Shown here: piece by piece, positions 1-7,662 of the stretch
Numbering within the stretch: position 1 is the stretch's first letter
Layout: the number at the start of each line of letters is the position of its first letter
Origin: Ketogulonicigenium robustum
Lineage (GTDB): Bacteria > Pseudomonadota > Alphaproteobacteria > Rhodobacterales > Rhodobacteraceae
Direction: 5' to 3'
Assembly (NCBI RefSeq): GCF_002117445.1
Contig: NZ_CP019937.1
Coordinates: 1,981,501-2,045,500, forward strand
DNA: 64,000 bases
Translations under genes and position numbers: made by a program
Notes under the pieces: generated by a model
The model's database searches: none
The model's input: the letters and a program-made list of their open reading frames with translations, nothing else
Told to the model about the DNA's origin: nothing

Positions 1-1968
1 CTGTGCTTCTTCAATCGTCATGTAGCTACGCGGAATATCCCGCTCGATGGCAAGTTTACGCAGATACCGAAACTGCTCGTCACGCATTTTCGCCAGCGCA
101 AGATCAAAATCCGTGTTTTTGTAGGGGTCAGCGGCACGCACAGCCTCTGCAACCGCAAGGAATTCGGCGAGAGACATATCACGCATCTGCGTCCAGCTGA
201 GGTCTGCGTGAATGTAATCTGGGCAATCTTGAACCAAGACGGTCACATCGTTGATACAGTCAGGGTTGATGTAAACCTCAACCTTGCGATGAGGACCGTC
301 GCGGTGGCGCTGAAGCTCCGGCGAGTTGTATGGCAGGCCGAATACTTTCACCCCTTCATCCGTAATGGTTGCGTTCCGTTTCCAACCGAAATGCAGGCGC
401 AGGTCCTGAGGCGAAATCGTGGAAATCGCCCATCCTTCTTCGGCGAGGCGCCTAGCTGCTTCGATCGGTTTCTGGCGAAGGAACGTGTCACCATGGTGGA
501 TCTCGTTCGGATAGTCATCGACCAGATATTTTGTCACCATCGCGTAAAGCTCGTCGCGGACAAAGGTGGCTGACCGCGACGCGTCATACCCCTTGAGGTG
601 GCCCGCTCGGCGTCCCGTATATCCGTGAAGCAGATTTAGAAGTCGCCCCTCCATTGAGCCGAAAAAACGCTCTACGTATGGTTTGTCCCCCGAGTGATAG
701 GCGCGCACGCTGATGAACTGACTATTGGCACCAAGCAAAGCAGTCGCCACTTTACCGTTTCTCACGCCCGGCCCGTTATCGACCGTCACGCACGCGATGC
801 CGACTGGCGGCATGGGATCGCATACGCAATCGTAGATCACCTTCTCTCGCTCCTTACTGCGCATAGCCATTCGAAGGGTCTGCATCGTGGCTTCGCGGTT
901 AGGAGCGTCCGTGAGCACCCAACCTAGGGGCATGCGCGTTGCAACATCCAGCGCGAGCACGAGAAACAGCCGTGTCTTGACGTAATCGTCAAGTTCCTCA
1001 AGCATTTCACGCTGTTCTAGGCTCAGGCGCTGCCAAATCCCTAGGTGGCGCACGATGGCAAGGATGGATAGCTTGCATTCATCAACTTCTACGAGTTCAC
1101 CCACCATCAACGCCGGAGTGTCTGTTCGACCCCGCGTACGGTTATTGGTGGCCACCCTCTCTCCATCACGCGCGATAGCAAGGGCCGTAGCTCCGATTGC
1201 ATTGATTTCATTTGAAATGGTTCTGGTCGAAACAACCTTGAGTTCAGTGAGCTCGTTAGCCCTCCTCTTAACATTCTCGATGAGAACAAGATCCTTGTAT
1301 CGACGGTGCACCGCCGCTGCCGTCGGCTTTTTGAGGTCTAATGCGACATCCTCGATAGCCTGACGGATGAGCTCAGCCGTACGCCAGCATATACGTCTTT
1401 GACGATTTCCGCGTAGCCATGTCTGGTCGGCTAAAGCCATATCGTCATAGTCGGAGCCGATATATCGTTGCCAATATAGCTTCAGCGTGCGGCCACATGG
1501 CAGAAAAGCACCCTCACGGGTGCCACCTCCACGCGGGGCCAAGTGGATCGGTCGCTTAGTGTAGTATTGACGCGCTATCTCGAGGATGGCGCGCTTGGTC
1601 TTGGGTTCATCAAGAGATGCAGCCGTGACTGCAGTTCCGCGAACGACACAAGCCTCTACACCGAGGCACAGCGCTTTTCGAAATTCAAGATCATCTCTAG
1701 CTTTCTCCGTCAGCTGTCCCTTATGAAATCGGCCATTATCTCGGATTCGTCGGGACGCCTCATCCGATTTACTGTGGATGTGCGATTGCGACGCGCTTTG
1801 ATGCGCTGATTTGGCCAAGAATTCCTGGAGAGTCCAAATCTCGACATCGCCGCCATCCATGCTCTCCGCACGAAACGATCCATCCGTAGAGGGTTTCAAC
1901 AAGTGAGATCTACCGTGCACCGTCAACTTAGTTCCTGACACAACAAAAGGCTTGAATTTCAGACTCAT
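1..1968 (-). CDS. tnsB: TnsB/TniA-like DDE transposase (3' end outside window)
   Basis: Transposase subunit that joins transposon 3' ends to target DNA in Tn7-like elements. The frame stays open from ATG at 1968 to base 1, giving 656 residues without the C-terminus. The integrase-type core shows a clear catalytic triad: D296 in EVDECKL, D397 in TVDNGPG and E433 in YVERFFG, the last two separated by the classic 35 residues. The first 240 residues are rich in Arg and Lys and probably bind the transposon ends. Its ATG overlaps the TGA of the upstream tnsA-like gene (ATGA), so the two are translationally coupled. A TnsC-type ATPase would be expected to follow beyond the left edge. The triad is intact, so the enzyme looks active. 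Family confidence is high; the Tn7-like versus Tn5053-like subfamily is less certain. Confidence 0.9.
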   Translation of the reverse strand, partial: MSLKFKPFVVSGTKLTVHGRSHLLKPSTDGSFRAESMDGGDVEIWTLQEFLAKSAHQSASQSHIHSKSDEASRRIRDNGRFHKGQLTEKARDDLEFRKALCLGVEACVVRGTAVTAASLDEPKTKRAILEIARQYYTKRPIHLAPRGGGTREGAFLPCGRTLKLYWQRYIGSDYDDMALADQTWLRGNRQRRICWRTAELIRQAIEDVALDLKKPTAAAVHRRYKDLVLIENVKRRANELTELKVVSTRTISNEINAIGATALAIARDGERVATNNRTRGRTDTPALMVGELVEVDECKLSILAIVRHLGIWQRLSLEQREMLEELDDYVKTRLFLVLALDVATRMPLGWVLTDAPNREATMQTLRMAMRSKEREKVIYDCVCDPMPPVGIACVTVDNGPGVRNGKVATALLGANSQFISVRAYHSGDKPYVERFFGSMEGRLLNLLHGYTGRRAGHLKGYDASRSATFVRDELYAMVTKYLVDDYPNEIHHGDTFLRQKPIEAARRLAEEGWAISTISPQDLRLHFGWKRNATITDEGVKVFGLPYNSPELQRHRDGPHRKVEVYINPDCINDVTVLVQDCPDYIHADLSWTQMRDMSLAEFLAVAEAVRAADPYKNTDFDLALAKMRDEQFRYLRKLAIERDIPRSYMTIEEAQ

Positions 1969-2723
1969 GCTTCGCGCCTCCAAATTCGCGATTCCTGCGC
2001 AATCACAGCATCCAAATCCGCACCCAAGCCTCCCCTAGCGATAAGGCGCAGGCATGATTTGAACACGCGCCCAGAGGTGAGATCGGTGTGGGGGAATAGG
2101 TCACGGACACGCCAAAGCGAGTGCAGGTTGAGTGCCAGATCCTCGACAATTTCGTCGGCGATCCGGTCCTTCTCTAGGAACACCATATGATGCATGCGCC
2201 GCAGATTATTTCGACGTGCGCGGCTATAAGCGTCGGCGTCAACGACAATAAAACGATCAGAGGACATTTGTCGTACGGCTAAGCGAATAGCTTCGATCTC
2301 AACCCATGTTGAAGGCTTCTGAAGACTCGTAGCATTGCGTACGAATAGATACGCAGCCATGCCGGACGTCCAAGTTATCCTGAAGTCAGGATAGTGAGAT
2401 TTTCCCTGGCCATCAGCGTTCACATATTTGAAACGCACCGGCTGGAATTCGACGTTGTACACGTAAGGGCTGATAAGAAGCTCGTGCGCAACCGCTATCT
2501 CGGCCAAGCTCTCCGCCATCCCGACCTTCGGGACCCAACCGTTGGCCGCCGTCCGATAAGTCAGTGCAACCTTCTGACTGACGCTGCTCACCGCCAATGG
2601 ATTTCGCGCGCCCGTCCAAGGAAGAACGCCGGGGATGGGGCCTATCTCGATCTTGCCAGCTGACCTCAGCTTAGGGGCACTGTGCGCCCACTCGTCATGG
2701 TCTATTTCATATCGATTTTGCAT
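1965..2723 (-). CDS. tnsA: TnsA-like transposon endonuclease, catalytic Lys replaced by Arg
   Basis: 252-residue protein resembling TnsA, the Tn7 subunit that cuts transposon 5' ends. The N-terminal restriction-endonuclease-like fold is recognisable from ESLAE (E71/E75), EFQPVRFKY (92-100), HYPDF with D113, and the strand YLFVRN (125-130). In TnsA this strand reads QVK and supplies the catalytic lysine; here R129 (codon CGC at 2337-2339) occupies that place. The C-terminal part, about 140-252, should contact TnsC by analogy with TnsA. It sits between tniQ (56 bp upstream) and tnsB (overlapping stop and start). Family assignment is fairly secure from motif order and context. Whether it still cuts DNA is open: an inactive TnsA would shift the element from cut-and-paste towards cointegrate formation. 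Confidence 0.8.
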   Translation of the reverse strand: MQNRYEIDHDEWAHSAPKLRSAGKIEIGPIPGVLPWTGARNPLAVSSVSQKVALTYRTAANGWVPKVGMAESLAEIAVAHELLISPYVYNVEFQPVRFKYVNADGQGKSHYPDFRITWTSGMAAYLFVRNATSLQKPSTWVEIEAIRLAVRQMSSDRFIVVDADAYSRARRNNLRRMHHMVFLEKDRIADEIVEDLALNLHSLWRVRDLFPHTDLTSGRVFKSCLRLIARGGLGADLDAVIAQESRIWRREA

Positions 2724-2779
2724 ATTTCATCCTGTGCGGGCGACTATGCGCCGCTGGACCAAAGGGCCCGAATACCGTG

Positions 2780-4693
2780 TTATTTTTGAAAAAGGTGCTC
2801 AAGGCGGGCTTCATCAACCATCAGGAGGCGCGCCAACCGCTCGCCACCCGGATCATAGGCGATCCGCTCTATGTCACTGCGCCGGAATATCTTGCGGGAC
2901 TCGTGTGCAAGCACCAGAGCCTCCACACCACATTCAGCGATATACTCTTGCGTGGCTTCAAAAGTTGCTTTGCGCGTCCCTGATAAAGCGCGCAACACAA
3001 TGTGCGCGTTGGCGAAGTGCTCAAGGTCTGCATGCAAGATGAAAAGGCACGCCCGATTGGCCAATCGATAGTCCGAGAATGTTCCGGGGAGATACTCGGC
3101 CGCTACCAACGCATGGATCGTACCAGGTATCACACCAAGCAACCGCGCCGCCTCCGCTGCAGTAAGCACCTCAGGTGGGACGGCTCCGATCTGTACACGC
3201 AATTCGGAGAGAGAGACGAGGAAATCCGGCAACCGAAATGGCACGGCACAGGGCGAGGCCAGTTTCAGGGTGCCGGCAACCGCTCGACCGATAAGGGATG
3301 TCAATGTGCAGTGACTACGCCGCGCCGCCTCCTGCAGCGAGACATGGTCGTCCGTCAGTACCACATTGCATGTTGTAGCCGCCCTCAAATCTGCCGAGAG
3401 GCGCAGTATTTCCCTTTCGTGGAAGAACGGCATGCAGCCATCATCCGCCGGAAAATGCAGCTTCAAGACACCTTCTGCGCACAGGCGTTCGATGGTGTAT
3501 TTGTCCGCCCCAAGGGCAGCGCGGGTGACCGCTATGGTGGACAGTTTTTTCACCACACTGACGGCCTCGTCGATCACGGCAGTCGAAATCAGCAAGCCCC
3601 GGTCGCTGATCGTGTTGTCCGAGACTTTATCTCGCAAAAACCCCATTAACTTCAGCTGTCGATTGAGAAGTGAGTTAGCAACGCCGCCTTCTCGGGCACC
3701 GATAGCCACGGTCATCACGCGTGATCTGCCGTTGACCTCGCCCAAGATGGATGAGTTTGGAGGCACATGGAAATTGTCGAGAATGAACTCCCGCACCAAA
3801 GTCCTTAGGCCATCAAAACAAGGATCTTTGCGACGTTCCCGCAGGCAGGTTAATATCTGGGGATAGAGCTTTCCATAATCTGCGCCATCATCCATCGAGG
3901 CAGTCTGAATAGACTTGAGCCGCGATAGGAGCGCGTCAGGCCCCTTTTGAAAGAGTTTAAATCCGACAGAACCGGCCTTGACGATTTCGATCGGTGAAAG
4001 GCTCTTCATGTTCCGCTTGGGACCATAGGCGAGCAGTGCTCCCAGCGCCTCGCAAAAAACAGCGACAACGTGAAACTCGAACGAATCTGGCCAACTTTCC
4101 CCTGTGCCGTGCTCGATCCGACCGTCCAGATAGAGTTCTAGCTCTTGGTCTTGGCTTTCAACCTTTTGGGCTTGGATGTGGGCCCGTGGCGCAAAGTATG
4201 CGCCAAAATCCTGGGCGTTTTTAGACGTCGTATTGAGAGAGATAGCCTCCAACAGAACGCCGTGCTGTGCGCATGTTCGAATGTGACGGACCTGCCAACG
4301 GCCACATTGCCATGCCTCCTGCCCTTGCGCGCGGGCCTCCAGCATACAGACCAGGCAAACTTGCCCGCCGGTTCGCGTTAAAGCGGTGAATTTGATGTTT
4401 TCTCGCCCAAGTTCAAAGCGACCGTCATCCTGCAGGCGTGGAGTATTGAACAACAACACATCCGCATCAGCCCCGATTAGAACAGCTGCGTGCTTCACCT
4501 CGTGAGGTTGACCGTTGGCCAATTCGCGCAGTGATATCCCCTGATCGCTACAGATGTCCTGCAAATGCGCGTAGCCATTTGCACGTGCGCCTCGCCCCAA
4601 AGCAGACGCGGCTGTCTCAGCAGTGCCGACTTGAATCGGCACAGGTAAGGGCCTAGCTCGACTGACCCACCCTGTATTTCTTATAATCGTCAT
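2780..4693 (-). CDS. tniQ: Large TniQ/TnsD-family target-selection protein
   Basis: 637 residues from ATG 4693, preceded by GGTGGA. The frame extends 20 residues further upstream, but that extension has no ribosome-binding site. TniQ/TnsD proteins recognise the insertion site and recruit TnsC. The N-terminal TniQ domain begins at about residue 14 (RPLPVPIQVG, then the LRELANGQPHE region). A zinc-binding cluster CLVC (C113, C116) followed by TCAQH (C141, H144) is typical of the family. The C-terminal part carries at least one helix-turn-helix (TAAEAARLLGV..., about 511-540) and probably another before it, as expected for a sequence-specific TnsD-like selector rather than a short guide-coupled TniQ. 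It is the first gene of the leftward tniQ-tnsA-tnsB run. Its large size fits recognition of a fixed chromosomal site, plausibly the nearby tRNA-Ala gene; that last point is inference. Confidence 0.82.
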   Translation of the reverse strand: MTIIRNTGWVSRARPLPVPIQVGTAETAASALGRGARANGYAHLQDICSDQGISLRELANGQPHEVKHAAVLIGADADVLLFNTPRLQDDGRFELGRENIKFTALTRTGGQVCLVCMLEARAQGQEAWQCGRWQVRHIRTCAQHGVLLEAISLNTTSKNAQDFGAYFAPRAHIQAQKVESQDQELELYLDGRIEHGTGESWPDSFEFHVVAVFCEALGALLAYGPKRNMKSLSPIEIVKAGSVGFKLFQKGPDALLSRLKSIQTASMDDGADYGKLYPQILTCLRERRKDPCFDGLRTLVREFILDNFHVPPNSSILGEVNGRSRVMTVAIGAREGGVANSLLNRQLKLMGFLRDKVSDNTISDRGLLISTAVIDEAVSVVKKLSTIAVTRAALGADKYTIERLCAEGVLKLHFPADDGCMPFFHEREILRLSADLRAATTCNVVLTDDHVSLQEAARRSHCTLTSLIGRAVAGTLKLASPCAVPFRLPDFLVSLSELRVQIGAVPPEVLTAAEAARLLGVIPGTIHALVAAEYLPGTFSDYRLANRACLFILHADLEHFANAHIVLRALSGTRKATFEATQEYIAECGVEALVLAHESRKIFRRSDIERIAYDPGGERLARLLMVDEARLEHLFQK

Positions 4694-4876
4694 GTTCCAC
4701 CGCGCAGGCGTGAAAAGCGTACGTACGGCGTAAGCCCGAACGCACACATCCACTCACCTGCGTTTCATCAGATTGCAAAGGACCGCCCGATGGCGAGGCC
4801 ATCGGAAGATTGACTTTTGGAAAGAATCGAGTGAAACATGCCTTGTCGGAAGTTTTGCGGACCCTGACAAAACACA

Positions 4877-5093
4877 CTTACTCGAGTTGAAGCCTTTTCG
4901 TGTTGACACACGAGGAGGCTTTTGCTTTATGAATCTACAAGCAACTTATGCCCTTACTTGAACTATCGCCGATACAAAGTATCTCGGATTATGTGGGTGA
5001 ATGTTGAAGTCGAGATGATAAGTGGAACCACTTGATCGTCCAGACAGCACGACAGATTCGCTTGCATAGCTTGCACAGCGTTCTCTTACTTGA
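4877..5093 (+). repeat. Three dispersed copies of CTTACTYGA
   Basis: The 9-mer CTTACTCGA occurs at 4877-4885, and CTTACTTGA at 4953-4961 and 5085-5093, all on the same strand, in the gap upstream of tniQ. Spacing is irregular (76 and 132 bp). They could be protein-binding sites, for example for a transposon regulator, or chance. Confidence 0.3.
4890..4930 (+). terminator. Rho-independent terminator-like hairpin
   Basis: A stem of about 14 bp (AAGCCTTTTCGTGT pairing with ACACGAGGAGGCTT, including two G-U pairs) with a 4-base loop is followed by TTTGCTTTAT on the plus strand. Read on the minus strand it has no T-run, so it acts rightward. No convincing rightward gene lies upstream, so it may end a small RNA or a short transcript antisense to the tniQ leader. 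Confidence 0.6.
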
Positions 5094-5224
5094 TTTTTAT
5101 CAGCCTCCAATTTTGACCATAATCTTTACCAAATGCATCGTGATGATTCGGTGTGTCAATCTCTGCTGGACATACTTGGAACAGTGAGCAGAGCGGGTGC
5201 ATTGCAGCAGGCAGAATAAAAGTA

Positions 5225-5244
5225 GAATATATTACAATATATTC
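5225..5244. promoter_or_regulatory. Perfect AT-rich palindrome, candidate operator
   Basis: GAATATATT and its exact reverse complement AATATATTC flank a 2-base AC spacer. The site lies 145 bp upstream of the HTH gene that starts at 5390 and about 530 bp upstream of the divergent tniQ start. Its symmetry suggests binding of a dimeric regulator, possibly the HTH protein itself. Confidence 0.45.
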
Positions 5245-5389
5245 AGCATCTTAGACACTCAAAACGTAGACAGAGCACATTTCATAGCCACCTCAAAAAA
5301 GTTTGGAACGCTTCTCTAATACATCTTTGCAAGCACGACTGTTCTACTTACGTTCTAAAGAAAGCAGAACTTATTCACTTGGGGCAGTC

Positions 5390-5914
5390 ATGGCACAGAA
5401 CGGGCAAATCAGCTTCTACGGGAGCCGCGTCGAGTATCTATCAGCCGTTACGCCGGACGATGCGACCTCAGGCGGCACACATGAACCCCAGGATAGAGAA
5501 GCTATCGCCAGCCACTTGATGTGCACCTTACTGGAAAAACTGAAATACGCAGAACGCGGGTTTTACCGTGTAGATAGCTCCCGCGAGATCCAAGGCTCAC
5601 GTAGGCGTGGTCAGCCCCACGGACGTCCGAAATCCATGACCCCTGAACGTGCTTTGATAGCAGAATCCATGATCTCCGCAGGCCACGCGTCTGGCGACAT
5701 CTGGAAAATAGTCTCGGCAATGAGCGGACCAACATTGGGTCGCTCCACCTTCTACGCATGGAAGAAAGGGCAGAAGGCCGCCCAGAACAGGATTGCTATA
5801 GATGTTAGAGACTATTGGGCGTCTACTCTCGTTGGGGGCGTCGCATACAACGACAGTGTGCGGCTTGAAGCTGACAATAAGGTCTATCCTACTCGAGAGC
5901 GCGCTCTGAGCTGA
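5390..5914 (+). CDS. Unknown protein with resolvase-type helix-turn-helix
   Basis: 174 residues from ATG 5390; the frame is open back to 5303, but the MAQNGQISFYG start is more natural and follows GGGGC. I do not recognise the whole protein. Residues 79-126 (GRPKSMTPERALIAESMISA, then GRSTFYAW) closely resemble the C-terminal helix-turn-helix of Hin-type serine recombinases, with the RGQPHGRPK basic arm in front. The first 70 residues do not look like the serine-recombinase catalytic domain, so this is not a resolvase. It reads away from tniQ in the accessory block, behind an AT-rich palindrome. A transposon-encoded transcription regulator or end-binding accessory factor is the simplest reading, offered as inference. 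Confidence 0.55.
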   Translation: MAQNGQISFYGSRVEYLSAVTPDDATSGGTHEPQDREAIASHLMCTLLEKLKYAERGFYRVDSSREIQGSRRRGQPHGRPKSMTPERALIAESMISAGHASGDIWKIVSAMSGPTLGRSTFYAWKKGQKAAQNRIAIDVRDYWASTLVGGVAYNDSVRLEADNKVYPTRERALS

Positions 5915-5992
5915 GCCTTCAAATAGGCGAAGCCAGCAGTCAGGAGAAGTTTATGCATCCGCTCGCCCCACCTCGAAGGCCTCAGCTGCCCC

Positions 5993-6709
5993 TCAAGGAT
6001 ACACCTGTTCAACCGCATCAGATGATACAATCATCTTAGGCGTTACAATTGCAAGATTCCGCATCCACTCCCAGCACATGAGCTCATCGGTCGCCTCTAT
6101 ACAAAATGAGTGCTCGCGCCAGCGCTCCAGCAAAGCTCGCCCAAGAGGTGCTTCTTGTGTCGTTAGATCGCGCAACGGCGTCGGCTTTCCAAGAATGACT
6201 CCTGCGTTGAGAGCCGCAGCAAATATCAGCTCAGCATTATAGAACTTTTTGTTTTCAAAAAGCATTTCGTGATCATATGGCAATTCAAGAGCGGTAATCC
6301 CAGCGAAGAGCGCCATAGGTCCTGCATGATATTCTTCAGACCTATACTCCTCTAATCCCTGAATTCGAAAGACGACGTATGGCTTCCCGTCGATAAAGTA
6401 ATCCAAAGGTGTTTCGGTTACACCGCTCCCCTCATCAACGTAGATGGCGACAGGGCCGCCACTTGAAGGCCGAAGAATTGCCACTGAAGCCCACTCCCCA
6501 GCCTCAGCATCTCTTACGATTTCATCAAAGCGGTTAAGATCATTGCGGAAAACTAAATCTCCTGGGACCCAATTCCACGCAGCTTCCTCCAGGCTCGCTG
6601 AATATTGCGATGATCCAAGTTCAGGGCCAGCCAACGAATTATCCTCTTGCGCCCACGCGGGTACGCCAAAAATAAAAACTACAAAAGTCGCTAAAATTTT
6701 TCGTTTCAT
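5993..6709 (-). CDS. Secreted YiiX/YebB-like (NlpC/P60-type) protein lacking catalytic Cys and His
   Basis: 238 residues with a Sec signal peptide (MKRKILATFVVFIFG..., cleavage after AWA at about residue 20). The mature part follows the permuted papain-like pattern of YiiX/YebB hydrolases: PGDLVFR (49-55), a strand WASVAILRP (73-81), VTETPLDYFI (97-106), YVVFRIQGL (111-119), YDHEMLFENKKFYNAELIFA (145-164). Active relatives have His in the SHVGI strand and Cys in the YCSEL helix; here the equivalents are Ser75 and Asn158. It is therefore probably a non-catalytic binding protein in the periplasm. The ribosome-binding site GGCAGGAAAAA is good. It lies in the lower-GC block, leftward, with no obvious operon partner. 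Family assignment is moderately confident. Confidence 0.55.
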   Translation of the reverse strand: MKRKILATFVVFIFGVPAWAQEDNSLAGPELGSSQYSASLEEAAWNWVPGDLVFRNDLNRFDEIVRDAEAGEWASVAILRPSSGGPVAIYVDEGSGVTETPLDYFIDGKPYVVFRIQGLEEYRSEEYHAGPMALFAGITALELPYDHEMLFENKKFYNAELIFAAALNAGVILGKPTPLRDLTTQEAPLGRALLERWREHSFCIEATDELMCWEWMRNLAIVTPKMIVSSDAVEQVYP

Positions 6710-7047
6710 TTTTTCCTGCCGCTGATGCCTGCAGATTGCACGTTACGCGCAGGCTCGAATGATCGCCACTGTCTCGGAACTCGGAACGTCTTCGCGGCAC
6801 GCGCTGTGTGAACCATCCGGTCGGCTCGCGGTTCCATTTTTGTGAGCTAGCGAGCGAAGTTGGAGCTATGAGCGAGCCGATCCCCGTTCTCCACACAACG
6901 AGCAAGACGCGCTACAGCCTAGCCATGAAACGTCGCGGCTCACTAATGGTGCAAAATCTTACCACCCTGCCACTCAATCCCATCTAAATTTGTCGGCCAG
7001 TCGGAATGAGATAGCTCATCCGGCAATCATGCGGGACAAGCCGCCAT
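6710..7047. other. Intergenic region, nothing recognised
   Basis: 338 bases between the YiiX-like gene and the nucleotidyltransferase gene. I see no RNA gene, terminator or convincing short gene; it should hold the promoter of the YiiX-like gene. Confidence 0.5.
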
Positions 7048-7662
7048 TTAGCTGGACGAAGAAGCACACACATAGTCCCGACGGCACCAGTGTTCGAATT
7101 CCTGGTATGTTCGTATTCCTTGATCCATAACCGCTCCATATACCAACGCACTCGGGATTTGGGCTGCACCCGGGGACGGGGCGGCAAGAACGAGCTTTAT
7201 TGCAAGTATGGCCTCACGGTCGGCCTCGGAAAGACGAGGCAGCAGGGTCGTAAGATGCTGGATATCCGGCTGTTTTTCTGGCTCATCGACGACCCAAATG
7301 TCTACCGCCCATGTGTGCTGGTCAGGCATCCGTACGGACAAACCGAGATAATGGCCATCGGGGTATTTTTCAGGCTCCATGTTCCAGTCGCCGGTGTCAT
7401 TTCGAAACCGTACTGCCATCACGCAATCTGTTCTCGATATCATTTGCGCTGCGATCGCTGAGAACACCGCAAGCGTATCCTCATTCAACTCGCTGCAGAC
7501 GACTGTGATGTCTATGTCGCGCCTAACCATCAGGCCCATTGCGGAACTTCCAACGCGGATCGGACGGCCAATCTTGCCGAGCAATGCATCCAAGTCCAAT
7601 ACCCGGACAACTTCATCCGCTTCGATCTGCAATTGTGACTGAGCGTCAGAGAGCTCCGACAT
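7048..7662 (-). CDS. Nucleotidyltransferase-fold protein
   Basis: 204 residues from ATG 7662, chosen because AAGGAG stands 5 bases upstream; an ATG five codons earlier overlaps that site. The Pol-beta-type nucleotidyltransferase signature is present early: RVGSSAMGLMVRRDIDITV, with the GS pair and DID metal-binding aspartates (about residues 38-51). A third carboxylate is likely in WAVDIWVVDE (about residue 119). Such domains transfer a nucleotide to antibiotics, proteins or RNA, or serve as antitoxins (MNT) with HEPN toxins. No HEPN partner is next to it. It lies in the accessory block close to its right border and looks like cargo. The substrate cannot be told from the sequence. Confidence 0.6.
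   Translation of the reverse strand: MSELSDAQSQLQIEADEVVRVLDLDALLGKIGRPIRVGSSAMGLMVRRDIDITVVCSELNEDTLAVFSAIAAQMISRTDCVMAVRFRNDTGDWNMEPEKYPDGHYLGLSVRMPDQHTWAVDIWVVDEPEKQPDIQHLTTLLPRLSEADREAILAIKLVLAAPSPGAAQIPSALVYGAVMDQGIRTYQEFEHWCRRDYVCASSSS

Larger units (their letters stand above)
4694..5389. other. Long intergenic region between tniQ and the divergent HTH gene
   Basis: About 700 bases without a convincing gene. A 62-codon frame at 4773-4961 (+) runs straight through a terminator hairpin and has no recognisable product, so I do not call it. The region is AT-richer than the core (26 of 60 G+C at 5041-5100). It contains a strong hairpin followed by T-rich sequence (4890-4930), three copies of CTTACTYGA and an AT-rich perfect palindrome (5225-5244). 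It must hold the divergent promoters of tniQ and of the gene starting at 5390, and could encode a small RNA. Confidence 0.6.

Noticed and set aside
4773-4961. 62-codon open frame on the plus strand upstream of tniQ
   Set aside because: It runs through a terminator hairpin, has no convincing ribosome-binding site and no recognisable product.
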